Assembly (NCBI GenBank): GCA_964620045.1
Contig: CAZUJL010000023.1
Location: 7,780-71,779, forward strand
Direction of reading: 5' to 3'
DNA length: 64,000 nucleotides
DNA from: VFKU01 sp964620045
GTDB taxonomy: Bacteria > Hydrogenedentota > Hydrogenedentia > Hydrogenedentales > GCA-2746185
Part shown: one piece after another, positions 1-10,138 of the stretch
Layout of the letters: the number at the start of each line of letters is the position of its first letter
How positions within the stretch are numbered: the first letter of the stretch is position 1
Notes under the pieces: generated by a model
Databases searched by the model: none
The model's input: the letters and a program-made list of their open reading frames with translations, nothing else
What the model was told of the DNA's origin: nothing
Made by a program: the position numbers and the translations under genes

Positions 1-1660
<1,660 letters not shown>

Positions 1661-1781
1661 GGGGTGAGTATAAAAATAAACCGCCGGTGGTACCAGTAAT
1701 TGATTGTCTCAACTAAAGCGGTGGAGGATGATAATATAGGACGCTTTGTTGGATGGAGCCATCAAATCCATCGAATCTGAT

Positions 1782-2486
1782 ATGGACAAGCCGACGATGA
1801 TACGGATGGTATCGATTGTATTGCTCTTGTGCTTCGCGACTGCAGCACAAGAGTCGGATCAGCCAGCATCCTCGAAAACAGGCCTGATTGAAAAAGTTCC
1901 TGATGAACTCCGCGTTCGCTTCATAATGCGCGCGCTGGATGATCCGACTTTCAATCCCGAAGCGCTTGTCTTTCCAATCAGTGCAGCGGATCTGCTCCCC
2001 GCAACCGACAATGCCCTCGATATAGGCCAGCCTTGGGAGAATATCGACCTTACGATCACGTTGCTCGGCATCGAAATTGCCCCAATTACCACGCTCAATG
2101 AATCTCGACAAGAAGTTCCTGGCTCTGCCTTACTCGCTACACTTCGCGTCGACTTCAAAACACCCGCACGTAAGGACATCCTTCGCCGGACTGGATTTTT
2201 TCCAGATTACAATTGGGCTCACCTCCATACTTCTGGTGACGCCTTCACAAAAGTCCCCACCTATATTTACCGTGCGCCTACTCACGATTTACCCTTACTC
2301 ACCCATAACATTCCTCTTGAGGTTGATACCATCAAAGGGATTGTTCCATTTACCGTCGAAGCTATCGCAAAAGATCACCCAACGTTTGTGCCCACCAGCA
2401 CCCTTGAAATAGATCTCACTCGCTTTTATTCTGCAGGAAGGGTTCGATTTAAATTTCCCACACCTAGTCCCGATCGAAATTTGTGA
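1782..2486 (+). CDS. Secreted protein of unknown function
   Basis: Not recognised. The protein (about 234 residues) starts with a short basic n-region and a hydrophobic stretch (VSIVLLLCFATAA) typical of a signal peptide. The rest is mainly polar with many Pro, Thr and Asp, and no membrane segment. The start is uncertain: the frame opens at a TTG at 1746, with ATGs at 1782, 1797 and 1806 and no convincing Shine-Dalgarno sequence before any of them. Its base composition is less GC-rich than that of the flanking genes, which would fit recent acquisition. It is divergent from the cytochrome lipoprotein and convergent with the TRIC-like gene. Confidence 0.6.
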   Translation: MDKPTMIRMVSIVLLLCFATAAQESDQPASSKTGLIEKVPDELRVRFIMRALDDPTFNPEALVFPISAADLLPATDNALDIGQPWENIDLTITLLGIEIAPITTLNESRQEVPGSALLATLRVDFKTPARKDILRRTGFFPDYNWAHLHTSGDAFTKVPTYIYRAPTHDLPLLTHNIPLEVDTIKGIVPFTVEAIAKDHPTFVPTSTLEIDLTRFYSAGRVRFKFPTPSPDRNL

Positions 2487-2603
2487 ATCGCATTTTAGGG
2501 TGAAATCGGCGTCCGAATTGGTTCTCGTTCAGAAACGTGGCCGGGATTTGCTCTTCTATGCGGTCAATGAATACCTTCTCAGGCATTGCCAAATATGATG
2601 AAG

Positions 2604-3266
2604 CTAGATTTCTCTGTCGTGTTCGCCCGCGCCGCTGTGGCGGTCGCGGAAGACGGGCAGGCTGAGGTCTAACTTCAGGGACGCGAGGCGCAGCGCGAGT
2701 GTCACGCTGAAGCCCGCGACCATGGGGAACGACGTGACGGGCTCGATTTTCGACAAGGCAACGTAGGTGGCGGCTCCGGCTAGCGCGGGGGTCGCGTAGA
2801 GATCGCGCGAGAAGAAAATCCGTGGCATTTCGTTGCACAGCAGATCGCGTAGCAGCCCGCCGACCGCTCCGGTCATCGCGCCCATCATGACGGCGATCAA
2901 CATTGTCGTGCCCAGATCCAGTGCCTTCTGCGCGCCGAGCACGGTGAACAGCGCCAGGCCCAATGCATCGAGCACGAGGAGCAGTCGGTTAGGCGCTCGC
3001 AGGTAACGCACCGAGAAGAACGTCACCGCTACGGAGGCTCCGGCGACAAGGAGGTACGCATTGTCGACCACCCAGAACACAGGCTGGTCGAGCACGAGAT
3101 CCCGCAGGGTGCCGCCGCCGAGCGCAGTTACCGAACCCACGACGGTTACGCCGAACAAGTCCATGCGTTTTTGCCCGCCCGAAAGACACCCGGAAGCCGC
3201 AAACACGGCCACGCCGATGAGTTGGGCGACGTAACTGACGGTATCGACGAGTGAGCCTAACTGCAT
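2604..3266 (-). CDS. TRIC / UPF0126 family membrane protein (YadS-like)
   Basis: A 220-residue protein with about seven hydrophobic helices and the internal duplication characteristic of trimeric intracellular cation channel homologues: GGGTLRDLV near residue 50 and GGLLRDLLCNE in the second half. Bacterial relatives form homotrimeric monovalent-cation channels in the inner membrane; their physiological role is unclear. The ATG at 3266 fits the first helix. The C-terminal tail (about 15 residues, RDRHSGAGEHDREI) is polar and dispensable-looking. The gene is downstream of tRNA-Gly on the same strand, about 30 bases away, and may be read through from the tRNA promoter. Confidence 0.88.
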   Translation of the reverse strand: MQLGSLVDTVSYVAQLIGVAVFAASGCLSGGQKRMDLFGVTVVGSVTALGGGTLRDLVLDQPVFWVVDNAYLLVAGASVAVTFFSVRYLRAPNRLLLVLDALGLALFTVLGAQKALDLGTTMLIAVMMGAMTGAVGGLLRDLLCNEMPRIFFSRDLYATPALAGAATYVALSKIEPVTSFPMVAGFSVTLALRLASLKLDLSLPVFRDRHSGAGEHDREI

Positions 3267-3296
3267 GGTAGTGGGCCGAACCTGGCGAGTTTTAAA

Positions 3297-3372
3297 TGGA
3301 GCGGGAAACGGGGTTCGAACCCGCGACCCTTAGCTTGGGAAGCTAATGCTCTACCAACTGAGCTATTCCCGC
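3297..3372 (-). tRNA. tRNA-Gly (anticodon CCC)
   Basis: On the minus strand a full cloverleaf can be drawn: acceptor GCGGGAA pairs with TTCCCGC, the D-arm contains AGCTCAGTTGGTAGAGC, the anticodon stem TTAGC/GCTAA encloses the loop TTCCCAA, and the T-loop is TTCGAAC. The anticodon is CCC (reads GGG), so it is tRNA-Gly. A discriminator T and an encoded CCA follow (3297-3300). Only the tRNA body plus CCA is included. A sigma70-like promoter lies directly upstream at 3384-3412. Confidence 0.96.
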
Positions 3373-3383
3373 GAAGAGGGTCT

Positions 3384-3412
3384 ATTTTAGGATTGGCTGG
3401 CGGGTGAGTCAA
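3384..3412 (-). promoter_or_regulatory. Sigma70-type promoter of tRNA-Gly
   Basis: On the minus strand TTGACT (3407-3412) and TAAAAT (3384-3389) are separated by exactly 17 bases, ending about 12 bases before the first tRNA base. Five of six bases match consensus in each hexamer. A start site near 3377 is inferred. Confidence 0.75.
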
Positions 3413-3424
3413 GACCGGCACGGT

Positions 3425-6400
3425 TCAGTTTGAACCGACGCGCACGGCTCCGCCGCTGGCTTCGACGCGCACGGGCTTGCGGATGATGAGTGTTTCGTTG
3501 CTCGTGTTGTCGGCGGTGTTGCCTTTGATGCGGACGGTTTGGTCGGGCGCGGCTTTCATTACGCCGCCGATCAGGGATTTATACGGCAGTGCCTGCGTGC
3601 CTGCCTGTGCGCCGGTGTGCGCAAAATCGACCCACAGGGCTCCCCCGCCGTTATTCGGCACGCCGCGCAGCGCGACGTCATCGATGTTCCAGCCGGCGAA
3701 GTTGTAGAAGCCGTTGGTGGGACCCATCACCCAGCGTAAGTACACGGTCGGCTGTCCGTCGGCGATTGCGGAGATGTCGATGTTCTGCAATTTCCAGTTG
3801 TAGTCAATGATGATGTTGTTGTCTGGCTGCACCCACACGTCGGTGAAATTGACGCCGTCGTTGCTCGCCTGAATGCGCGCCTGATCATAGATGGCTCCTT
3901 CGACGACGAGCCACCGCCAATAACTGAGTTGCACGTTACTGTAGTTGCTGCAGTTGATCGGCGTCGAGGTGAGGTATTGCGCCGGCATGTTTTCCGTGTA
4001 CGTTCCGTTCAGGTTGTAGCCGTATACGAACGGATCGCCGTGGCCCGAGGTCGGATCGCTGTTGTTCCCGGTTGGCGTACCGCGCTGCCAGTCGCCCTCG
4101 GCCGTCCAACCAGGGTCGGTGGCGAAATTCCAGCGTACGATGTTCTGCAGGTTGCTCGGCGTGCCGGTGAGCATCACGTCGTCGATGTTCCAGCCGCTGT
4201 AATTCACATACGAATCCGTCGGGCCCATGTGCCAGCGGATGTACACCGTTGGCTGGCCCGCGGCGAATTGGGTGATGTCGAATACCTGCTCGCTCCACGC
4301 GGTATCCTGGACCGTCGGCCCGGTGTGGAACCACACGGAGTTGTAGTTGATGCCGTCGGTGCTCACCATCACGCCGGCGTTGTCCAGCGCGAAGGCCTCG
4401 ACGCCGAGCCAGCGCCAGTAGCGCAGGATGACGGTGCTGTACGCGGAACAGTCGATGGCGTTCGTGGTCAGGTAGTACGTCGACATGTTGTTCGGGTACA
4501 CGCCGCTCAAGTTGTAGCCGAATACGTTGGTGCCCGTCTTGCCCGAGGTCGGATCGCCCGCGAGCCCCTGCGGCGTGCCGAATTCCCACTGGTTCTCACG
4601 CTGCCAGCCGGGGTCGGTGTTCATCGGGAAATTCGCGATGATGCTCGATATGTTTAGTCGCGCGTCGATGTCGTGCGAAAACCCCGTCGTCGTATTCGTG
4701 AACTTCGCCGTCGCGGTGTAGTCGCCCACGGGCAGCAGGCTCGCCTCAGACGCGAGGCTCAGCGTGACGTTCGCGCTCGCGCCGGGCGCGAGGGTGCGCG
4801 AGGCGACCGAGGCATCCAGCCACGGCGCCGTCGCCGTGATGTTCGCGACGATGGGGTCCGCCGGCAAGCTGTTCTGCAGCGTATACACGCGTGTTTCCGG
4901 GATGAACGGGCCGCCCTCCGGCCCGAGCGAGTGGAAGATGGACCACATCGGCGCGGCGGTGTCGACGCGCAGCGGATCGCCAAAGCTGATCGTGAAGGGC
5001 ATGTTCGCGCTGGACGCGCCGATGTTCGTGATCGCGTTGCCGGAGTAGCGCACCTTGCCGGCGAGATACGTGTCGGTGCTTGGAAAGGTCGTCGGTGTAA
5101 TTTGGTTCACGCCGCCCGCGTGGAAGGTGTCTCCCCCGTCGCCGCGGTTGTGTCCGCGTTCCAGGTGGTATTGCCCGTCGGCCTGAATCACGGCGAGTTG
5201 ATAGTGCAGCCCGTTGTGCGGCCAGGTGTCCTGCCCCGGATACCCTTCGCTGTTGTGCCCCACGTTTTCGTCCACGTGGTACACCACGAGACCGCCTTGC
5301 GGGATATCGCTCTCGATGCCGACGGGTTGGCGATTCTCAATCAGCAGATATTCGCCGCTGCCATAACCCTGATCGATCCGCAGCGCGCTCGCGTTCGTTT
5401 CCCACTGCGGCAGCGAGTAGTTGCCCGGCGTGGTCACGACGGTCGGCGTCATCCAGCCGAGTCGCTGCTTGCTCCAAGCGGACATGTGCGGCGGGTGGTA
5501 CTGCGTGCCGTCGAAGCCCCACGAGTTCGCCATCAGGCACCACGAGCCCACGCCCTCGCCGGGCGAGTTGTCGGTGTCGTACAAATCCGGCAAGCCGAAG
5601 AAGTGTCCGGTCTCGTGGCAGATGACGCCGATGCGGCCGATGCTCGAGCCCGACGTGCCCCACACGCCGGGATTGATGTGGTATGGGCTGACCTTCGTGC
5701 CTTCGGTGGAGGTCCATGCGCCGATCGACCAGCGGTGTGACCAAATGCGCTGGTTGTACGGCGTGCCGTAGGCGTCGGTGCCGCCATACTCGGCCGCGTA
5801 GCCGGAATGCACGAAGGCGATGGAGTCGACGAAGCCGTCCGCGTCCTGATCGTACTGGCTGAAATCGATTAGCGGGTCGGCGGCAGCCAGCGCGTGGAGG
5901 ATCGCGAAATGCACGTAGAAATCGAGACCGGAAACGTTGTTCGCATAGAACTGCTCGGGCTGCGGCAGATCGACCCAGCCGACCACGGTGGAATCCAGCG
6001 TCAACTGGCCGTAGGAGTTTTCGTAATACACATCGCGCACGCTGCCCGTCGGCGCTAGCGTCGGATCGCCGCCGACCGCGTTGAACAGCGTGTCCATATC
6101 GGAGTTCGACGGCAGCGGCCGCGCGGTGTGGTTGGCGAAACGCATGAGAATGACGAGGTTCTTGATTGTGCCGGTCGGCGCGACGCGTGAATTCGGCGCG
6201 GCGCGATCCACGCGGGCGCCGACGACTTGGTCACCGCCGCTGCGCAGCGACATCGGCGCGGGCTTGAGGCCCTTCAGCAGGCCGACGGCCTTGGGCGAGA
6301 CCTTGCCGACGGCGTGGGTCGACGCGTGCAACTCGCCGTTCACGACTGAGTCGGCGTAGCGGAACCATTTGTTCGATTCGACGACTGCGAAACCTTCGGC

Positions 6401-6607
6401 GTCTTCCTGCCAATGCAGGTATTCGTCACCGCGCATGTAGATGGTGATGGGTGTGCCGTCCGGCTGCTTGGCTTGGATCGGCCACGGACTGGCCTGCACC
6501 GCGGCGGACTTCGGCGAGGCACAAAAAAACGCGGCGAGCGCCGCGACGAAAAAGAGGTTCGACGCTACTGCTTGTCGATACCGCACTACGCACTGCATCC
6601 GATGCAT
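3425..6607 (-). CDS. M6 family (immune-inhibitor-A-like) secreted metalloprotease with two jelly-roll modules
   Basis: About 1060 residues. After a signal peptide (NLFFVAALAAFFCASPKSA) comes a propeptide-like region, then the M6 catalytic domain with the zinc motif HETGHFFGLPDLYD near residue 331. Next is an Ig/BACON-like stretch, then two consecutive ~150-residue repeats, each opening with DPGW and closing with GWNIDDV (MAM/jelly-roll type, probably carbohydrate or protein binding), and a final 75-residue module with WVDFAHTG and GTQALPYKSL. Secretion and protein degradation are inferred from the family. The frame opens at a TTG at 6652; the ATGs at 6607 and 6598 sit better before the signal peptide. 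The stop codon lies in a small hairpin (3421-3437). The end of the protein is shared with the protease at 51831. Confidence 0.9.
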   Translation of the reverse strand: MHRMQCVVRYRQAVASNLFFVAALAAFFCASPKSAAVQASPWPIQAKQPDGTPITIYMRGDEYLHWQEDAEGFAVVESNKWFRYADSVVNGELHASTHAVGKVSPKAVGLLKGLKPAPMSLRSGGDQVVGARVDRAAPNSRVAPTGTIKNLVILMRFANHTARPLPSNSDMDTLFNAVGGDPTLAPTGSVRDVYYENSYGQLTLDSTVVGWVDLPQPEQFYANNVSGLDFYVHFAILHALAAADPLIDFSQYDQDADGFVDSIAFVHSGYAAEYGGTDAYGTPYNQRIWSHRWSIGAWTSTEGTKVSPYHINPGVWGTSGSSIGRIGVICHETGHFFGLPDLYDTDNSPGEGVGSWCLMANSWGFDGTQYHPPHMSAWSKQRLGWMTPTVVTTPGNYSLPQWETNASALRIDQGYGSGEYLLIENRQPVGIESDIPQGGLVVYHVDENVGHNSEGYPGQDTWPHNGLHYQLAVIQADGQYHLERGHNRGDGGDTFHAGGVNQITPTTFPSTDTYLAGKVRYSGNAITNIGASSANMPFTISFGDPLRVDTAAPMWSIFHSLGPEGGPFIPETRVYTLQNSLPADPIVANITATAPWLDASVASRTLAPGASANVTLSLASEASLLPVGDYTATAKFTNTTTGFSHDIDARLNISSIIANFPMNTDPGWQRENQWEFGTPQGLAGDPTSGKTGTNVFGYNLSGVYPNNMSTYYLTTNAIDCSAYSTVILRYWRWLGVEAFALDNAGVMVSTDGINYNSVWFHTGPTVQDTAWSEQVFDITQFAAGQPTVYIRWHMGPTDSYVNYSGWNIDDVMLTGTPSNLQNIVRWNFATDPGWTAEGDWQRGTPTGNNSDPTSGHGDPFVYGYNLNGTYTENMPAQYLTSTPINCSNYSNVQLSYWRWLVVEGAIYDQARIQASNDGVNFTDVWVQPDNNIIIDYNWKLQNIDISAIADGQPTVYLRWVMGPTNGFYNFAGWNIDDVALRGVPNNGGGALWVDFAHTGAQAGTQALPYKSLIGGVMKAAPDQTVRIKGNTADNTSNETLIIRKPVRVEASGGAVRVGSN

Positions 6608-6683
6608 ACCCCGGTTCGTCGCAAGGGTATACGTGGCTTGGAAAAAGTGCAATATCAGTCCGCTATTTAAGCGGCTGCGCCGC

Positions 6684-7502
6684 CTAGTGAGCGACTTCCG
6701 AAAACTGCGGTTCGTTGACCGTATATACCGTAAATCCGAGATACCTGTCCCCCTGTTCGCGCACGTAGTCGGACAAGTCGATCTCGGCCACGTATCCGAG
6801 CTTTGAACTTGCTTGGAACAAGTGCCCTACCCCCTGCTCGTCGCGCAGGAAAAAGCCGCAGTGGAGCGCGAACAGCCATTGCACTTTTTTACCGATGAAG
6901 ATGATTAGCGCAGGGCCTTCGATTTTGGCTTCGGCTTGTTCTACCAGCGCCGAAGGAATGTAGTTCACCGTTTGCACTTTGTCCGGCGTGGTCAGGCCGA
7001 ACCCCGGGGCCTTCACGCGGTTCTCGAAAAAGTCTTTGCGGCTGATCGTGCGTGTTACGGATTCGGTCGCGATGCCGAGTGACTGGCTGACGTCCACGCA
7101 GAACGTGTTGTTCGCGATCCAGTCGGTGATCATGAAGTGGTTGCGCGATTCGTAGTCGATCCGGCCGTCTTTGTACCGGATGCGCTGCAGGTGCTCGAAC
7201 AGCTCGCCGTAGTTCGCCGCGCTCGCTGTTGCTATCCATTGCTCCACCGAGGTCACGCAGTCCTCGCGCGTGAAATCGACCAGCGGGTCCTTGTCGTTCG
7301 TCCCGTAGGGCCCCTCGCCCAGCGGCCCGTCGAAATACGGCGTACCCACCGAATCGCGAATCACGCGGTCCAGGCGGCTACTGAAATTCGGCGTGTTCGC
7401 GTGCAGCGCGCGGACATAGGTGTCCATTTGGGCGGGGTCGTAGGTGGTCAGTTGTGGCGCCCCCGCGGCCAGCAACATCGCGCTCAGCAGAAAATACGTC
7501 AT
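6684..7502 (-). CDS. DUF1460 (amidase-like, NlpC/P60-fold) exported protein
   Basis: A 272-residue protein with an N-terminal hydrophobic leader (TYFLLSAMLLAAGA). It shows the hallmarks of DUF1460 proteins: the catalytic-Cys region EDCVTSVEQ near residue 80, the following YESRNHFMITDW block, and a late LHCGFFL...GVGHLFQASS segment that would supply the catalytic His. Structures of the family show a papain/NlpC-P60-like fold with amidase activity on muropeptides, so a role in peptidoglycan turnover in the periplasm is likely. It lies just upstream of the M6 protease on the same strand, and the two may be cotranscribed. Confidence 0.82.
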   Translation of the reverse strand: MTYFLLSAMLLAAGAPQLTTYDPAQMDTYVRALHANTPNFSSRLDRVIRDSVGTPYFDGPLGEGPYGTNDKDPLVDFTREDCVTSVEQWIATASAANYGELFEHLQRIRYKDGRIDYESRNHFMITDWIANNTFCVDVSQSLGIATESVTRTISRKDFFENRVKAPGFGLTTPDKVQTVNYIPSALVEQAEAKIEGPALIIFIGKKVQWLFALHCGFFLRDEQGVGHLFQASSKLGYVAEIDLSDYVREQGDRYLGFTVYTVNEPQFSEVAH

Positions 7503-7595
7503 GACGAATACTTAGCCCCCGGTTACCCGCCAAGTATACCGGGTCGGTGGCCCGACCGACTGCCTCTACACCTTAGGCTGACCTGTTGCACTGCT

Positions 7596-7698
7596 GGGTC
7601 CTGCCGGACGGTATGGAGAAGGACAGCGGTTGCGGAATAAGGGTCCTGCCAAATGGTATGGAGCGCCCGCGGCGCGAAGGGTAGCGGTTGCGAGACAA
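7596..7698. repeat. Imperfect tandem direct repeat, two copies
   Basis: GGGTCCTGCC followed by GGTATGGAG and then AGCGGTTGCG occurs twice in tandem, from 7596 and from 7641. The second copy carries about 13 extra bases in the middle. A third start (AGGGTGATTT) may mark a decayed copy. The origin is unknown. Confidence 0.6.
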
Positions 7699-7806
7699 GG
7701 GTGATTTGGCTGTTGTGTACTGAAAATTGAGCGATATTTCGCGCGAAAGTGCAACAAACGGCCGCGAGATCCCGTTACACTAGTCCACCACTGGTACGAT
7801 GGCCCC

Positions 7807-7827
7807 TTCGCTCCCATTGGGAGCGAA
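7807..7827 (+). promoter_or_regulatory. Hairpin in the 5' leader of the small gene at 7894
   Basis: TTCGCTCCC and GGGAGCGAA form a perfect 9-bp stem with a 3-base loop (ATT), 66 bases before the ATG of the next gene. There is no T-tract behind it on the plus strand, so a leader structure is more likely than a terminator. On the minus strand it is also not followed by T residues. Confidence 0.45.
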
Positions 7828-7893
7828 ACCACTGCTTTTGCGGAAACTAGTCTCACGCTAACGGTGTTGATCTCTCCATTAAGGAGGAACACC

Positions 7894-8139
7894 ATGAGCT
7901 ACCGTCTAGAACGTACCAAGCATTTTATGCAACGCGGCAGTTGTATGGTGTTTAGTCCTCTATCAGATTGGGAGCTCGTTGGGGATTTCGAGTCCGCTAC
8001 CCACGCTGGTGGTTACCATGTCAGGCAACGCGAAGCGCTGAGCCAAATCCCAATAATGGCCGATCACTCTCAATTTGCATATGAGGTCCGCAGCAACCCG
8101 GACGCTGACAGTTGGCTTTACAAGGGATGGGACATTTAG
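7894..8139 (+). CDS. Small protein of unknown function (81 residues)
   Basis: Not recognised. The ATG at 7894 is preceded by an excellent Shine-Dalgarno sequence (AAGGAGGAA, 7881-7889), the best evidence that this short frame is translated; an upstream TTG at 7864 lacks one. The product is soluble, with aromatic and charged residues (SYRLERTKHF at the start, WLYKGWDI at the end) and no signal peptide or membrane helix. It is followed after about 70 bases by another orphan gene on the same strand, and both have lower GC than their surroundings. Confidence 0.65.
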   Translation: MSYRLERTKHFMQRGSCMVFSPLSDWELVGDFESATHAGGYHVRQREALSQIPIMADHSQFAYEVRSNPDADSWLYKGWDI

Positions 8140-8210
8140 AAACTCAATAGTCGGTTAATCCCCGCTCTCAATCCGGGTGTATAATCGCCGATAATTTTGA
8201 GGATAAATCG

Positions 8211-9263
8211 TTGAACGGATTTCTTCGAGCGTTTCTTGTATTTCTTGCGTTCGTCTTCGCCGTCGCAGCCCGATCCATATATTTGGATACGCTTCACCTG
8301 ACTTTACTTGAGCAAGGTGATTACCTGTCGATCTTTCTGAGTAGATGGCTCTCGCAATTGGTATTGCTAGGTTTCGTGGTATGGGTCTGGTTTGCTACCA
8401 AGCGCGATTTCAGCAAGCAAGCTGGTGATACCACGACGATGCGTCCGAACGGTGCATCGACCAAGTCGTCTGAATCGTTCGTCTCGGCCACGAAACTTCC
8501 TTACCGACTCAGGGTCTCGCATGCGATCCTCGCTGCCGCAGCCGTCGTGCTGATCGCTTACAGCATTATGTACGTACCCGTGCCTGCTTCAGTTCCCACA
8601 TCAAACCGGACCGCACCAACCTACTTTCCCACACCACCGGCGCCCCGCCAACCTGTTCAACCCACGCCGATCGTTTCGTCTGCTCCGCTGATTCAACCTG
8701 GTGCGATTGAGCCAGACTCCGAACCGGAATCCGAAAACGATCAAACAACGCGGCTATTGGAACTTGGCGGATGGATGCTCGATCAAGCCAACCCCTATCA
8801 AGCCGAACTTCATGAATCCTTCGCGCGACTCGCTCAGGGCAATTACACGTCTTCGACGGTCCTTTCGAATCGTAGTTCTATTCTTGCAGGATTGAGCCAA
8901 ATCTCCGAGACTCGTGAAGCACTCAAAGCATACGACCTCAAATTTCAATCGCTCGCGAATGAAACCGCTACAAAACTGGACGGAATTTTTGAGTCAAAGG
9001 ACGATCGTGATTTCTATCGCAATGAGCTCCTTAAGAGCGTGATCGAACCCACTTCGGCAAGCCTCACGAATCAACAGGGTCTTCTCGATGATTTAGAAGC
9101 CCTCCTTCGATTCATGATCCAGGTCCAAGACCAGATCCAAGTCGAGAACGGCCAAATCCTCTTCCGAACGCAAAAGGAACTTGATCTCTACAATAACTAC
9201 ATACAGAGCATCCACGACCGCGCGATTCAGGAAGACAACCTGCGAGTTCAAGTGCCTCAATAA
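8211..9263 (+). CDS. Membrane protein with proline-rich linker and helical C-terminal domain, unknown function
   Basis: Not recognised. The 350-residue product has hydrophobic segments at about residues 5-25, 45-62 and 105-125, a Pro/Thr-rich linker (about 125-165) and a long charged, helix-prone C-terminal region with regular Leu spacing (about 180-345), possibly coiled coil. Topology would place the helical domain outside the inner membrane if the third helix is an anchor. The start is a TTG preceded by GAGGA at the right distance. Codon use is less GC-biased than in neighbours. It may be cotranscribed with the small gene before it. Confidence 0.65.
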   Translation: MNGFLRAFLVFLAFVFAVAARSIYLDTLHLTLLEQGDYLSIFLSRWLSQLVLLGFVVWVWFATKRDFSKQAGDTTTMRPNGASTKSSESFVSATKLPYRLRVSHAILAAAAVVLIAYSIMYVPVPASVPTSNRTAPTYFPTPPAPRQPVQPTPIVSSAPLIQPGAIEPDSEPESENDQTTRLLELGGWMLDQANPYQAELHESFARLAQGNYTSSTVLSNRSSILAGLSQISETREALKAYDLKFQSLANETATKLDGIFESKDDRDFYRNELLKSVIEPTSASLTNQQGLLDDLEALLRFMIQVQDQIQVENGQILFRTQKELDLYNNYIQSIHDRAIQEDNLRVQVPQ

Positions 9264-9362
9264 CTACCTTCAGATACTGGGAAATAGGGAAATTAGGGAC
9301 AGTCACCTATTTTCGTCTGCGCCTGCGAAGACGCGCGGCATCATCGGTTTGTTGGAGTATAG

Positions 9363-9463
9363 ATCGCCCCTACAGGGCTTTGGATGAGGGGCGTGGTGAC
9401 TCAGGGCTGCGCTCACTGCGTTCGCTCCACCCTGGGCTATCGTAGGACGCCTCGTTGGGGCTT
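9363..9463 (+). repeat. Dispersed hairpin repeat, copy A
   Basis: About 100 bases highly similar to and in the same orientation as 10200-10302. The core is an imperfect palindrome (CAGGGCTGCGCTCACTGCG, then TTCGCTCCACCCTGGGCT), flanked by smaller hairpins such as CGCCTCGTTGGGGC. It ends five bases before the stop codon of the MazF-like gene. It resembles a REP-type extragenic element. Confidence 0.85.
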
Positions 9464-9467
9464 AGCG

Positions 9468-9866
9468 TCAGCCGACCTGGATGATCTGGTTGAGCCGTTC
9501 GCAGACTTGCTGAAACAACGCTTTGGATAAGGTGCCGAGCGGGTGTTTCTTGGCTTTACGCAGGCGCCAGTCGAAGGATTTGGGTTGGTGGCACAGCACG
9601 TAACTCGTTTTGCCCGCCTTTCGTCCTGAGGCCTTGCCTACGGGGACGGCGAAGGGATTGTCCGAGTTGTACTCGGCCGTTGTCATGGGCAGGCCGATGA
9701 CGAGCGAGGTTTTCTCGTTGAAGATGCGTGGCGAGAGCACGAGGAATGGATGGACGTCGCGCATTTCACGTCCCACCTGCGGATTGCAGTCGATCCAGAT
9801 GATTTCCTGACGGTCCGGCACCCAAGACTTGCGTCGGCGTGCCGTCGTTGGTTTGGCGGCTACCAA
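9468..9866 (-). CDS. MazF/PemK-type endoribonuclease toxin
   Basis: About 132 residues. The N-terminal part carries the family signature: VPDRQEIIWIDCNPQVGRE, HPFLVLSP, FNEKT and LPMTTA, followed by a basic region and a helical C-terminus (ALFQQVCERLNQI). MazF toxins cleave mRNA at short sequence motifs. The TTG at 9866 would overlap the antitoxin gene by 7 bases, the arrangement expected for translational coupling; a GTG at the SWVPD position is the alternative. The stop codon directly abuts repeat copy A. Partner: the MazE-like gene at 9860-10114. Confidence 0.82.
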   Translation of the reverse strand: MVAAKPTTARRRKSWVPDRQEIIWIDCNPQVGREMRDVHPFLVLSPRIFNEKTSLVIGLPMTTAEYNSDNPFAVPVGKASGRKAGKTSYVLCHQPKSFDWRLRKAKKHPLGTLSKALFQQVCERLNQIIQVG

Positions 9867-10114
9867 CGTTCGGCTCCGAGCGTTTGCGTGGGGGTCATGT
9901 ACTCGCCGCCGTGGCGTTTCGGATCGTAGGCGGCCAGGCGTTGTGCGAGCGTGAGCCGTGTGTCGTCCACGGGCCGGATGACGACTTGATCGCCTTCCGC
10001 GGACACACGCACGCTCTGATCGAGGCGAAGGCGCGCTTCGCGTGCTACGGCTGCCGGCAAGCGAACGCCTAAATTGTTGCCCCATTGTTTAATATCCAAA
10101 ATTCTTTCGACCAT
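9860..10114 (-). CDS. MazE/AbrB-type antitoxin
   Basis: An 84-residue protein with an N-terminal SpoVT/AbrB DNA-binding fold: IKQWGNNLGVRLPAAVA then LDQSVRVSAEGDQVVIRP. The C-terminal part (LAQRLAAYDPKRHGGEY) should wrap around and neutralise the toxin. Start ATG at 10114 with AAGGAG eight bases upstream. A perfect inverted repeat lies 24 bases upstream of the start and is a likely autoregulatory operator. Such modules stabilise DNA segments or mediate stress or phage responses; which applies here cannot be told. Confidence 0.87.
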   Translation of the reverse strand: MVERILDIKQWGNNLGVRLPAAVAREARLRLDQSVRVSAEGDQVVIRPVDDTRLTLAQRLAAYDPKRHGGEYMTPTQTLGAERW

Positions 10115-10138
10115 GGTGCCGCTCCTTGCGTCAATGTA

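Larger units (their letters stand above)
7503..7893. other. Intergenic region with an imperfect tandem repeat and a leader hairpin
   Basis: No credible gene is seen here. The left part (7596-7698) is an imperfect two-copy repeat, listed separately. A palindrome TTTCGCGCGAAA lies at 7737-7748. The right part reads as an untranslated leader for the small gene at 7894, with a hairpin at 7807-7827 and a good Shine-Dalgarno sequence at its end. A TACACT hexamer near 7785 could be a -10 element, but no matching -35 is clear. Confidence 0.5.

Noticed and set aside
2464..2588. Minus-strand 40-residue frame between two convergent genes
   Set aside because: Begins with ATG but has no Shine-Dalgarno sequence or family resemblance, and overlaps the 3' end of the plus-strand gene.
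4673..5740. Plus-strand frame of 355 codons
   Set aside because: Antisense of the M6 protease; Arg/Ala/Val-rich composition, no recognisable motif.
7566..7895. Minus-strand frame of 109 codons
   Set aside because: Spans the tandem repeat and leader hairpin, lacks a ribosome site and has no recognisable features.
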